From Ischnura elegans (taxonomy: Eukaryota; Arthropoda; Insecta; Odonata; Coenagrionidae): 64,000 nt of DNA. A program made the translations under genes and the position numbers. The DNA is taken from positions 132,568,972-132,632,971 of the forward strand of contig NC_060248.1 of assembly GCF_921293095.1 (NCBI RefSeq). The letters are read 5' to 3'. Under the pieces are notes generated by a model. The model was not told the origin of the DNA, did no database searches, and worked only from the letters and a program-made list of their open reading frames with translations. This document shows, one piece after another, positions 33,906 to 44,789 of this stretch; position 1 is the first letter of the stretch, and every line of letters starts with the position of its first letter.

Positions 33906-35515
33906 CCAATTATTTCAAAGGTCTAGATAAGGATACATAGGTCTAGCTGTAGTTTATCTCAGCTTTGCTTCCTATCCAGAGATTTGATTTATGTTTGCTG
34001 CGGGTGTTGACACATCTGCTGGCGGGCTGAAGAATCCTCTGTTGGAAGTCGCCACTGAGGAAGGCGCAATTTCCAGCTGATCCTGGAGACATTTTCAAAA
34101 TGGAAACTGATTATCGTGAAAAGAGAATAAGAACTTGGGACGCCTGTACACACCATCAATGGATTGCCAATAAATACCCTCTGATTTTCATGTTTCTCTC
34201 CGATATCAATTACCCATGATGCAATAGATCAACTTCTCTATCTCTTAAACCACTCTCGAAACTTTTTCGCCACGACGACTTTGCCAAAACTTTTCAGCTG
34301 TCGTTTTAATGCCCGCATTTCATCACATATTATAACTCGTGAACGATATAAATTAAATAATCTACAACGAGTTTAATTTTTTCTCTCTCATCAATTTCCG
34401 AAACTCTTCGGGGAAAATGGGCTTCTTTAACTATTTCCATTTTTGTCGATGTGGTATGAGCTTCAAAAATTTAAAATGATATGGGCACGAAGTTTTTTTT
34501 CTCTGATCCTTGTCCAATTTCTAAAGCTATTCTCGGTGAAAAATCGACGGCAGTAATCCTTTTGCTGATATTTAAGTCGATGACGTCACTAACTCCGGCC
34601 GAACGGGTCACCGTTTTTCCGCAGCTCATATTCCTCGCACATAGGCCTCACGTGGTACGTGGTGGTTTACACTTTAGTCAGCACTTATTCCCTTCAATAT
34701 ACGGTTCTCTTTGAACGAGAAAGTACATCCGAATCTCTAATGACGTCACCAACTCATGAAAAGTTGACTGCAACAATCCATTTTTTTATTTTTAACATAC
34801 GAGGGAATGATTGAACGAGAAATATTTATAGTTGTCATAAAATTCTTTTCCTTCCATTGACCGGATTCTTTTCAAAGAATTACTGCTGTTTAGGATCGGA
34901 GTGAACGAAGCCATTCAAATTGAAGATCGATTAATGGTTTTAAAAACTCGCATATGTTAGATCAACACGAAGAAGTAACTTCTGCCGAGCATTGCGATTG
35001 CAGCCGAACGATTCAATCTACACTGCAATTTAGGGCGTCCCTTCTCGTCTGAATTAACTTTTGAGCTCTCTGCTCTCAATTTTGTTTTAATGCCTGTAAA
35101 ACATACTCATGCGAAGTATTGATGAGATCGGAGATTTACGCAACTTCATGGATATCCTTCGACATCTCTGACCAATAAATACCACTTATCGAACCAAATG
35201 ATATTGAGTTGGTCTAATATCTTTGAATTACTCAGCTGAAGTAGTATTTTTATAACGTTTTTATATTTTTTCGTCGTACGAAGTACGAAAATAGACTCCT
35301 TGGTTCCGCCGCCGTAGAACCGCTTTAAAGACAGGCGATTGTGATGACATTTCATGCTTGATCTCATACGGCCCATAAGAAGGAGTGAGTGACTGAAAAA
35401 AGTCACTAGCTCATGATTAACTTTGTGCTATTCCATTATAAGTTTTCTTGGATAACTTATAATATTTATTGGATAACTCACAATAACTGATACCACTTTT
35501 TATTATTTTACCTGA

Positions 35516-35782
35516 TTTCAAAATAAGAAAGAACATTTATGTGCTAACAAAAGTAACAAAGATGAGAAAAGTAATTTTGCTAAACACTTAATACGCAACC
35601 GCCATAGGAGCGATTTTAAAATGAATATTTTAAAATTGTGCAATGACCGCCGTGAATTGGACTCTAGAGAGCAGTTAGAAATTTTAAAAATTATTGAAAG
35701 GCAGGACAGTACTCTTATAAATGAATATCTCTACCCATCCTTTTCCCCTATTCTGGCCTCCGTTTTAAAATTCATCCAATAA
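35516..35782 (+). pseudogene. Penelope-like retroelement, C-terminal fragment
   Basis: The open frame reads EKSNFAKHLIRNRHRSDFKM, NILKLCNDRRELDSREQLEI, LKIIERQDSTLINEYLYPSF, then SPILASVLKFIQ and a stop. In Penelope-like elements the reverse transcriptase is followed by a GIY-YIG endonuclease. The end of that domain has an (S/A)-x-FA-x-HL-x-x-x-x-H segment, an L-x-LLE-x-x-EI-type segment, and an N-(D/E)-x-x-x-x-x-SP-(L/I)(F/L) tail, which this resembles closely. The frame opens after a stop at 35513-35515, and the reverse transcriptase and GIY-YIG core are absent. It is a dead 3' end followed 40 bp later by a hammerhead-like motif. Confidence 0.75.
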
Positions 35783-35822
35783 CTTTGCAACAATAATAAG
35801 ATAAACAAATCATAATTTGCAC

Positions 35823-35849
35823 CTGAAGATGATGATAATTCATCGAAAC
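35823..35849 (+). ncRNA. Hammerhead-ribozyme-like motif in a Penelope-like terminal repeat
   Basis: CTGAAGA (35823-35829), a stem GATG/CATC enclosing ATAATT, then GAAAC fit the hammerhead core CUGANGA - stem II - GAAAC. The downstream CCGGATCGCG could form part of stem III, but a closing partner and a UH cleavage site were not established. Penelope-like elements are known to carry hammerhead motifs in their terminal repeats. The preceding coding fragment makes that reading plausible. Confidence 0.45.
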
Positions 35850-36364
35850 CCGGATCGCGCTCTTAAAAAATAAGTGATATAAGTAATTGTGTGATATCGA
35901 AGAGAACGTGAATGGCTGAGATGTATAAATTTCGCGAATGTTTCTGTTGCTCCAATAAGGGACGCCCCTCTGCACGTGCGCTGTCATTGGTTCGCCTACG
36001 CATCATACAAGTGGCCGACAAAGCACCCGTCGCTTCCAATATCTGAATGCGGCCGCTACAGACATAGCCCTATAATTGCTACGTTGCTTACTCTAGGGCC
36101 GCACCCATCAGGCCTACGGCAAAGGCACTGATGGCTCTTGGCGTGCTGTGATAATTTGCGGCGAATACTTTAAGCATGCTTGATGCCGCGACTTGCATAA
36201 CTCAGGGCGACGCCATCAGATAAGAATTGCATTTGCTTCCAGTGAGATTTCCTCCCACACATATGGCCGCTACAGAATGAGAATGGATGGAGAGATAGCC
36301 GCCCACGTTTGTTATAAAAGAATCATGAGCAAGTGAAGCAGTGCGGGAAGGTATTCTGTTCTTA

Positions 36365-36600
36365 TGGAAAAGTATTCGGAGGGGGAGACCGACAGCTGAG
36401 GTCATTTTCGCCATGAGGAAAGAGTTTAGGAGGAAAGGAAGGAGAGAAACCCGGCGCCGGCATTGGCCTGCTCTTAACGAAAGGCGCCAAGGGGACCACG
36501 GCTTAACGTCCCATCCGACGGACTTGAGCGTCCTCCACTCAACATTCAAGCAGGGATCGGACAATCTGTGAAAATTCTGGGACCACCACCTGGGTCTATT
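36365..36600 (-). mobile_element. SINE-like dispersed repeat, copy 1
   Basis: Shared order with 47650-47880 and 52530-52815: ACCGACAGCTGA, GAGAGAAACCCGGC, CGGCATT, CTCTTAACGAAAGGCGCCAA, GGGGACCACG, TAACGTCCCATCCGACGGA, then a GGGACC-ACC end. The tRNA-like head, clear in copy 2, is degraded here. Orientation is taken from the B box of copy 2. Confidence 0.75.
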
Positions 36601-36829
36601 TGATGTGGTAGCTGAAGTGTTTGCTTCAAACCCTTTGGGCCTACTTACATATTTCCTTCGTTTATGAATGTGTCAGAATCCAACAGTACTTTTCATCAAA
36701 ATTAATTTTACTCTAGGAGTTTAGAGTTTATATCGGTAGTTTTTTCCTCAACATATAAGTGCAGGTTTCTATTTCTTGTCTACGAAATGAAAATGCTTTG
36801 AAGCAATAAAAACTCACAGTTTTCTCTCC

Positions 36830-37270
36830 GTCTCCTCTCTTTCTCTCGCCTCTTTCTTCGCTTCTTTCATCTGCCTTCGCTTAACCTTCTCCGTCTTCTT
36901 GCTCACTCACATCTCAAACGCCTCCAATCTTATCTTGTCTTTCTTTCTTAGCATCCTCATTTCCACAAAAGCGCCACGGCCCGTATTAGACCCGTTATTG
37001 CCATTTTTACACTCTTATCCAGTATTGACCATATCCTATTCTTGAAGCCTTTAATTTTAAACAATTGACTCAAATATAATATGGTGGAATATTTCAATAA
37101 TCATTATAGAAGAACACACAAACTTTTCTTTCTCACTTAATCAAACTTACAGCTACCTTGGTTCCAACGTGCTTCCGAAAGACAACTGTCATTATTAAGA
37201 CTTTATTTTCTATCTTCTTCTATTCTCATACGTATTCTCTTAATGCTGTGTTCATTTTCCTCTATCACTC
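36830..37270 (-). pseudogene. LINE reverse-transcriptase relic, - strand
   Basis: On the - strand, ALWKMRMLRKKDKIRLEAFE continues MWVSKKTEKVKRRQMKEAKK. The RLEAFEMW-x-x-x-x-x-x-x-x-V motif is typical of the segment after the polymerase core in endonuclease-reverse-transcriptase LINEs. Upstream fragments include DRVIEENEHSIKRIRMRIEE. Stops interrupt the reading. It probably belongs to the same family as 13110 and 26720, covering an adjacent part of the protein. Confidence 0.65.
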
Positions 37271-37430
37271 TATCGCAGTCGAGTATTTCGTTTGAGTTAG
37301 TAGATCCCTTGGCGTGTTCCATCGGAATGGCTGTAAGCTTTGATTCCCGTGAGCCTCTTGCCTGCGATCCTTCGCGGTTTGCCCTTTTCGCAGCCACCCC
37401 CTCGAGACGCAGACATGTGCACTGCAGATG

Positions 37431-37432
<2 letters not shown>

Positions 37433-37471
<39 letters not shown>
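37433..37471 (+). repeat. (GA)n microsatellite
   Basis: An uninterrupted GA tract of 39 bases. Such tracts bind GAGA-type factors in insects, but nothing here shows that this one does. Confidence 0.95.
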
Positions 37472-37473
<2 letters not shown>

Positions 37474-38971
37474 GTGATACGCCGCCGCGGAAACTCTGCG
37501 TGTTGAACGCTTGCCGAAGGTAGTGCGGATGGGGGGCACTTCTCACCCGTGGATAGTTTTAGGGTGTCTAGTACAAATAATAGGGGTAAAAAATTTTTTC
37601 TATCCTTCCTGACGATTTTCTGACCGAGTGCGAGAAGTTAAAGTTTTTGCCAGGTAAACAGTAAATGAAAGGACAGCTGGAGAAGAGATAATGGATAAGC
37701 AATTGACCGAGTAATATATTTTTGAAAGAGTAAAATCTCCTTAAAATATGTGTGCTAATCCAATAATCTTGAGGACTCTGGCAACTTTCTTTCTCACGAG
37801 CCAATAAATATTAAATCTGTGACTGATAAATTAGGTAAAGAGGAGAGAGAGATAGAGGCGGTGCGAAATGACCTCTTTTACGTCGAAGCACCCTTACAAT
37901 GCAATTCTACTGCTACTGTGAAGTGTTTAACTTCAGATATTTTGTTTAGCTAAACATTATTCTAACATTCTTTGCTTCGCACCACCTTCCAAATGTTCAG
38001 ACGTTCGGGTTACGGCTGTATCGTGTTCCGTTCAACGCTAATCGGTCTGTACAATACCGCCCCTTAGAGCTTGAAATCAAGAGTATCAGATGACAGTTGG
38101 TGAAAGTGAGCATCATTAAAGAAAAAATTAATAATAACTTTGTATTGTGCGTAGAGCTGTACATGATGACCACATAACTAATTTAGCCGAACGGCAGTGT
38201 ATCAGACGCATCAGTATTTCTGACTTTACCATAATTTGGTGAACCCGTTGAAGGCCCAGCCTAAAAATATGTGTGTAAGACACAAATTCATGATTAAGTG
38301 TCGTCCAGATGAATTATTTATTATAGGTGTTCGTGTGTGGGTTTGACTTAAGGTGAGATGTTGAGCCACATGTGATGTATGCCTCGGGTATCAACCTCAG
38401 GAGATTAAATGCACAAACAACCACGGAATTATTATCCTCATTAGGTGAACTGTGGGGGACGTTAGGACTCCATCTGATAACTTCGAAGGGTGATTATATG
38501 GTTTGTATTGATATTGGTTTAATTATAACCCAATTTTATTATTATAAAGTCCGTTATTATCTCCTGGGAAAACGAATTCCTGCACCAATTCGTGCGGCAA
38601 AGTTTTCTTAAAAAAATGTCATTTCATTGTATGGGTAAAAACCAGAAATATCGCTGTACTTAAAATTAAATATGTATAATTATCATAATAATAGTGCAGA
38701 TTTAAGGTTTTTCTATTTTATAATCTATTTTACCCTCTGAAAGACTTCCGTTCAATCTAATCAACGCAAGCACGTGGCCCAATCCAATGCTTGTGAAAGC
38801 TGTCTGTTTAGGACGAATATTGGTGTTTTTATTAGTAATTTATTTATTTCGTAGATTACATTTTTCTGCAAGATTTCTATCGCGCTGTTATAAATAAGAT
38901 ACGTGTCTACTCTGTTGACTTCTTGATTATTCCAGCAATCTAATAATCGCCTCTTTCCTTCCCTTTGCTAG

Positions 38972-39413
38972 GTCTGGTTCCAGAACAAGCGCAGCAAGGA
39001 GAGGAGGCTGAAGCAGCTCACGTCGATGGGACGAGGGCCCTTCTTCGGCGGCTCGCGCAAGATGCGCGGCTTCCCCATGAACCTGAGCCCGGGCGGGCCC
39101 GGCATGGACCCCGACGGAGGGCCCGTGGTCGGGGGCCCCGGAGGCCCGGGCGGCTTCCCGTACTTCGCGGCCGCGGCCGCCGCAGCCGCGGCCGCCGCCG
39201 CTGCCGCCGCCGACGGCAAATTCGGGCCGGCGGACTTCGGCTACCACCCGGGGCACCCGCCGCCCCCCCCTCACGGCCCCCCGCACCACCACCACCACCA
39301 CCACCCCCACGGGGGCGGCGGGGGCGGATTCCACGAGTTCTTCCCCGGCCACCACCACCCCCCGCCCCCCCACCCTCACGGCCACCCCATCCCAGGTGGA
39401 TACCCACAACCAG
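38972..39413 (+). CDS. Lim1: Lim1-like protein: homeodomain residues 47-60 and tail
   Basis: The exon follows acceptor TTTGCTAG at 38971 in phase 0 and continues the homeodomain directly: VWFQNKRSKERRLKQLTSMG (38972 onward), with the invariant W48, F49, N51 and R53 and with Q50. The following RGPFFGGSRKMRGFPMNLSP is a conserved-looking segment of arthropod Lim1. The tail has a 15-Ala run after FPYF, then ADFGYHPGHPPPPPHGPPHH, His and Gly runs, and a Phe-rich patch FHEFFPGHHH. It ends at GYPQP plus one base before donor GTGAGTC at 39414 (phase 1). Vertebrate LHX1 has NRRSKERR where this has NKRSKERR. Apterous-, Islet- and Lim3-class homeodomains differ here, which supports the Lim1 class. Extreme GC and repeat length suggest length polymorphism. 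Confidence 0.95.
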
Positions 39414-39812
39414 GTGAGTCCATGAACTCCGTTTAGCATCAGAAAGACATAATAATATTAATGAAAAAAATAATAATTATAATAAAAATTTCTGTGATGA
39501 TCACTGGCTCCCCCAATTACGATCATGTCAATATAATAATAATGTTAATGTTGATATGATGGCTCGTATGCCTCTGTGGGAGGAGTGAAACATTTAGCCG
39601 AAAAATATTCCAGCACAGCATTTCCCAAAAGGAACTCACCCCCTGCATGTTAATATATTTGGGCAACACATTTAAATAAGAGTTTTAATATTAATAAGAA
39701 TAAATTCTTTATGCTGCCTAAGTTTCGAAGGAGAACTTCATTCCGAAATTTTCCCGTCGTGAGGTTTTTATTAATTACTCTCGTGTTTACAGCGAGATCA
39801 GACTCTCTATCA

Positions 39813-39883
39813 TTGTCGACGTTTCGGTGACCGTGACTATTGCGCGAGAACGATGGGCGACTGGGCGATCGAAACGTCGACAA
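39813..39883. repeat. 14-bp perfect inverted repeat with GAAACGTCG motif
   Basis: TTGTCGACGTTTCG (39813-39826) is the exact complement of 39870-39883. Just before the right arm, AACGATGGGCGACT and GATCGAAACGTCG parallel the right arm of the element at 18598-18852 (ACGATGGGCGAGT, ATCGAAACGTTG). It is a diverged relative of that family. The CUGANGA box is not preserved. Confidence 0.7.
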
Positions 39884-40597
39884 AAATGGCTGAGAAAATT
39901 TGTCTGACTCCACTTCCAACCCGAGAGCGATACATCAGGATCTCCATCATTAGGCGCAATAAAAGACTGGAAGCTGGATTTTAGACGTTGAGGAATGGTC
40001 ATTTGCAATGCCTTCTATTACCAATGTGCCTGATGATTAAGATCCCCGTCGATGCCTTTGTTGTAGTGAAGTATTTTTTTAATCCATGTGGAAAAACAAA
40101 GTTATTCTTATTATTTTAAGTTGTGAGTGAATTCACCCTAGAAAATATAGGAAATTCGATTCGGGTTGCATAGGTCATTCCCATTCCATTCCCAACATTC
40201 ATGTTAGTGCCAAAATAAACAAAATAAAGGTGTATGAGGAGATTTTAGAATAAATAGTTCTAGAGAAAGCCTAAGTGTTAACAGCGATCAATATATCTCT
40301 CGCGAGACCGGATCTCTTTGTGTCTCGTCTTCTCGGACTAATGCTAATGAAAAATAATTTATAAATCATCGTGCAAATTATGAGTTCGTCGAGAACCCTA
40401 AACTAATCTCTTTTAGTATTTTACGAATTTATTTCTTTGTAACATGTTTTCTTGACTGAAGCAAAAAGTATTTTTACGTAAGTATTTACTTTTGGTCAAA
40501 GCATCACTTTTACCCACTCCGAAGTATTTTAGCAAATGGACTGTGAAATACTGTGGTGAAATATATTAACAAATTCATTTCTTCTCTTACTCGCCGC

Positions 40598-40861
40598 CAT
40601 CAGCGGAGCAGGAATTTCGTTCGTGGGGGGGTCCAAAACCAGGGGGAAAATGAAAAAAACAGGGTACTAAGTAGAGAGTTTTTAAATACCACTTTTCTTA
40701 ATCGAAAAATCTTCATTTGCTGAAGAAATATTTCGTAATATATTATCCATTGTATTGTTTTCTTTTATGAAGGAAAATAATTTTGTTTTTTTTATATTTC
40801 GGGGGGGAAAGGGGGTCCGTACCCTCCCCCTGCAGAATCCCCCCCCCTGGCTACGCCACTG
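40598..40861. mobile_element. Non-autonomous hAT MITE (264 bp)
   Basis: The right end, read in reverse, is CAGTGGCGTAGCCAGG followed by G-rich sequence. This terminus is very widespread among animal hAT elements. The left end CATCAGCGGAGCAGG is its diverged partner. Flanking octamers CTCGCCGC (40590-40597) and CTCTCCGC (40862-40869) match at 7 of 8 positions, consistent with an aged 8-bp duplication. No coding capacity. Confidence 0.85.
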
Positions 40862-42289
40862 CTCTCCGCAAAATATTTATTCCCAAAACATGAGTTATTG
40901 TCATCATTATTTTAAATATTATTTTTATGCATTGTTATCTACACCTGTCTTCCTCCACTTTTTGCTCTTCCCATGTTTTCACTTCTTTTTCATCCAGCCC
41001 CTCTGTCTTTGTGCATTGGTAATTGATTTTATGCTACAGGGATATGTTCTAATTAATTATGTTCCATATCTTCGTATTGTGTATTAGTTGAGTTTTATGC
41101 GAAGATAAGTGAATACTTATATCCTTTCTGAAGTAAGAATAAGAATTTTTCAATTGAAGTCATTCGTCACATTTTATTGGAGGAAAATTTCACAAAATCC
41201 TGTAACAATACCACCTTTTGTAGCATCAAGTTCGGGTGAGTGTACTTATAGTTTTCAATGCATTCTCCAGAAAGGGTTATTCCGTATAACGGAAGGAGCA
41301 ATTGCACCCATTTCACAGTTTAATGTGAAGATAAAGCGTTTTCCTGTTCGTTGAACTAATAATTTGGGTTTTATTTTCTGCTCTCCCCGAGTTTTTGCCC
41401 CATTATTTCTCGGGGTAAAATTAAAGGTTTCTCCTTGAATTTTGTAAAATATAATGAATAATACTACTATTTTCAAATGTTTATGAATATTTAACTAGGT
41501 ATTTAAAAATAGGAGCCAATATATCTACTTTTTTAATCCATTTATGTGATAAATACGTAAGTGGAAATAAAATTATTTAGAAAAGAGAATGAAACATTCG
41601 TATAGATTCTGCTATTCATTTAAGACGCATGATCATTTTGCGTGAATGTAATAAGTTGCATCTCTCATTTTGGTGAATGCAATTAACCCTATGGAGGAGG
41701 CTTTGCTCTCGAGGAGATGGGTCTTTGACCCGATGCACTTTCGTAAATAGGGCTCGCCTTAGGCGTTGGCGCAGTGGCGGCGCTGGTGGCAGGAAGGGTA
41801 AACTCTCATGTGACACCTACGCAAGAGGCTGCAGCGTGTATTCCACCTCTGCTTGCCGTGGCTACTCTCAAAGATTGAATCTTCCTCGGTCCCACTCCAT
41901 GTGCTGTAGCCTTCCCTCCCCCCTCCCCCCGCCTCTCCACGCCCCCCCGGAAGATGTGCCGGGGCTCAGTGCTTTCGCATTCCCTTAAGGAATGCCAGAT
42001 GCGAGTGCTAATTGAATATGGGAGGCGACGCGCCAAAGCGCAGCTCAACAAGTCGGCGCCGGAAAGAGGCGCTCTGGCCAACCGAGGGCGGGCGGCTGTT
42101 TGCCTGCTGAGCGATGACTCTCCGCGTCTTCTCTCTCTCCCGCGGGAGGGCCGCGAACATTCGTGGCTTTCTTAGGGCCCTTACGAGGGACACGCCTTCG
42201 ATCTCATGGGTTTTTGGGTTTGCCCCTGCATTGAGTGGGGACCTTGGCGGTGAAATGAATACTTTTACAATTCACAAATTCAGCCATTA

Positions 42290-42490
42290 TCATTCAATGC
42301 TATCAAAATATGAATACAACCACATTTTTCACTGCTTTATTACAGAATTCTACAACCGGCTTCAATTGCTAGACGATCATCAGGTCTTATGTGATGGTGT
42401 TGCAACCGAAACCGGCCCTAGAATTTGGTAATAAAGGAATGGAAAACGCAAAGTTATATTCATATTTTTAATATGGAAAGATTCCGCAAG
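42290..42490. repeat. Inverted-repeat element with GAAACCGG motif
   Basis: Arms of about 85-90 bp, reading outward from the centre near 42385, share the order (C/A)TGATG, TAGCAATTGAA or TTGCAACCGAA, (A/G)CCGG, TAGAATT, GTAATAAAG, TATTCATATTTT. The left arm on the - strand begins CCTGATGATCG, so a CUGAUGA box precedes a GAAGC/GAAAC box. It resembles 14640-14765. It may be a pair of terminal repeats in inverted order, as Penelope-like elements can form. Confidence 0.65.
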
Positions 42491-42837
42491 GTGAGATCTA
42501 CATCACGCATTTTAATTAGATGTTTTGTACGTTTAAACGCGATGCGTTTTAAATGAATTTGTGGGAAAATAGAACAGAATATCTACTATGGATACCTTTG
42601 ACTAGATCAAACCCTAATCTCTTAATACTACAATAGATTTTGTTAAGGGCAAACGTATCCTTATGCATGGTTTTATCTGTCAAAGGAAAGTTGGGTTGAA
42701 GCATTTGATTGATAGGGTTCTTTTCTTTCCCATTTCTCGTTCATCATCATTTTATAATCCCACGTTAAGTCTTGTTGTCTGGTCATGAAAGTTGACGAGT
42801 GCCTAATGCGCAATTTGTTTTTCTTCTGTTTTATCAG

Positions 42838-43041
42838 GAGGCGGAATGGACCAAGGTCCCCCGCCCCCGACCTCCTTATCCGGCCCCATGGGCGACTTCG
42901 TGTCCGGGGGTGGTCTGGGTTCGGAGCCCCCGCCCCCACCGCCCCCGCAACAGGGGCAACCGCCCCCGCAGACCTTCCACCTCCAGCCGCCGCCCTCGGA
43001 CCTCATGGCTCAGAGGGGAAGCCCCGACTACATAGCACCCG
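42838..43041 (+). CDS. Lim1: Lim1-like protein: Pro/Gly-rich tail exon
   Basis: The acceptor TTATCAG ends at 42837. The first two bases complete a Gly codon with the last base of the previous exon, and the reading continues GGMDQGPPPPTSLSGPMGDF, VSGGGLGSEPPPPPPPQQGQ, PPPQTFHLQPPPSDLMAQRG, SPDYIAP. One base remains before donor GTCAGT at 43042 (phase 1). The phase matches on both sides, and composition and codon GC match the other exons and differ sharply from the flanks. No folded domain is visible. The Pro/Gln/Gly content suggests a disordered regulatory tail. GTCAGT is a weaker donor than GTGAGT, so read-through or skipping is possible. Skipping this 204-nt exon keeps frame. Confidence 0.88.
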
Positions 43042-44591
43042 GTCAGTATTCAACCATTCTCTCATTTAGCCACTGCAGAGACGCAATAATGTCTAGTGGT
43101 TTCTCACGTATTACCTTTCCCCGACCAATGGCATCCATGTAACCCTCCTACCCCCCTATCCTCTTCCCAGCGTATTTTCCTCGGTTACGATGGGGTAGAG
43201 AAAAATTCTTCACCTCAAAATTGATATGTTCAATGAATGATTGCACATTGCTCATATGTCGAAGCCGTAGTCGGTTAAGAGCAATATATAATTAGTGTAA
43301 AACATTTTCCATTGTTTTATTTTAAAACGGATGCATAGTCTTCACAAAAAATACACTCTAATAAGGTTTTATAAATAAGAATTTCGCGGCTTGAATAATG
43401 TTGCGATCATTTTTTTTTAATACCAAATAAGATTATGGTATGTAGGGTTTGGCATTATATGTTGATATTATCAATTCTTAAATTAAGGTTTCTTATCATA
43501 CGCTCACGCACAAAATACATGTTAACATCTTATCATTTTTATGTTTGCATCATTATTGATTGGCTATCGAGAGATTATCATACTGTCGTTTTCGTGGTTG
43601 TGTTTTATAGTAACACTTTGTGACCATAGTTGGTAATTCTGTTGTGTCCTAAAATGGAGGCCTTTAATTTATCCGTTAGTACCATCCTTTTGAATTACAG
43701 TAATTTACCCTAAGTAATACTTAAGCTAGTATTTGACGGTATCTCTAATATCATCGGATAGACGATAATGTTGACTCTATCCAGTAATTTGATTATGAAA
43801 AGACCCATAAGGAGCTTTTTTGGTACTCTACTGATCTAAAATAGCCGTTTATCCCGTATCCCTTTGTGCCTTAAGGAGTTGGGTGAAGAGGGGAAGACTA
43901 AACGTATGTCTCGGCTTGCTATTTTGAGTGATGGCTTGTGGGGGAGAGGGGTGGGGTAGGGGGGGTCGCCTGGGAGAAATCATCTCCAGTTGGCAATGAA
44001 GTGTCATCCTCTCGGGACACCAGCGACCCCCCCTCACTCTTGTCAAGCGAACCCAACCTCCCGGGAGAGCACACTAATATTCAGATGTAGAAATATACGT
44101 ACATACGGATACAGAAGAAAGTAATGCTTCCCCACTCATAGATCACTGCAGCTACCTCTAGCGATAGGACCACAGTGACTGTAAAATGTTTGCATGGTTC
44201 ACAGAATTTTATTAATTGAAAACCCAAGTTTCAACTAACAAAGTCATTTCAAAGGCAGAACCAATTTATACTAATTTAGACATTTTTTTCAGGGAAAAAG
44301 GGTTAAGTAAAAGCGAAAGGTAAATAATAATCTCTGAGCCATGCAAATGTTTTTTTTATAATTATGCTAACGCTTCTCTGCTCCGCAGTAAATCGCTATT
44401 TAATCTTGAAGTTGTATCTGCATTTTTATTCTGAAATTGTTACTGGTCGCCATAGTAACTGTGGTGGATCACGAGATGTTTTTGCCGTTTGAAGATGACA
44501 ATGAACCTTCGCCATTCTCAACTATATCATTCATACTTTTGATGGCGTATTGTCCTCAATGTAAACCTGAACTGGACACTTGCTTGTCCCC

Positions 44592-44789
44592 GTGGCCTTA
44601 GAGCTGAGCTATCTCAATTTGAAAATCAATGGTTAGCAACCTGAATAGCAATTCTTAACCCTTGTCCGTGCTGTCACATTGGTTTCGGCCGCCTCCTGGT
44701 CTATATGCTCCTCTGTGTGTAAAATGTGCTGTGAAGATTGCCAACCATTAATTTTTGAATTGCGATGACAATTCAGCTCTATGGCAGCG
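44592..44789. repeat. Imperfect ~50-bp inverted repeat element
   Basis: The left arm (44592-44641: TAGAGCTGAGCTATCTCAAT, GAAAATCAATGGTTAGCAAC) pairs with the right arm (44739-44789: GCCAACCATTAATTTTTGAA, AATTCAGCTCTATGGCAGCG). The loop includes ATTGGTTTCGGCCGCCTCCTGG, whose complement carries a GGCCGAAACC box. It is possibly the same class as 18598, 42290 and 47925. Confidence 0.7.

Larger units (their letters stand above)
18154..38971 (+). other. Lim1 intron splitting the homeodomain (20.8 kb, phase 0)
   Basis: The donor is CAG|GTGAGG at 18154 and the acceptor is TTTGCTAG at 38971. The intron holds hairpin elements (18354-18852), family A repeats, a TATCGATGG MITE, LINE relics, the hAT element at 28014-30523, tRNA-like SINE pieces, a Penelope-like fragment and GC-rich tracts (about 20630-20960, 23590-23810, 24400-24980, 27670-27990, 30920-31290, 33030-33270). 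Stretches 19000-19650, 21550-22250, 34000-35450 and 37600-38900 show nothing I can name. Short reading-frame extensions past the donor (RDFTT) are intronic read-through. Confidence 0.9.
39414..42837 (+). other. Lim1 intron (3.4 kb, phase 1)
   Basis: The donor is CCAG|GTGAGT and the acceptor TTATCAG at 42837. It contains inverted-repeat elements (39813-39883, 42290-42490), a hAT MITE (40598-40861) and a GC-rich block at about 41680-42180. The remaining AT-rich sequence, including 40000-40590 and 40900-41650, shows no recognisable feature. Confidence 0.9.

Noticed and set aside
38927..39439. Antisense 170-codon frame and alternate frames over the second homeobox exon
   Set aside because: Shadow frames of the Gly/Ala/His-rich coding exon; no independent support.
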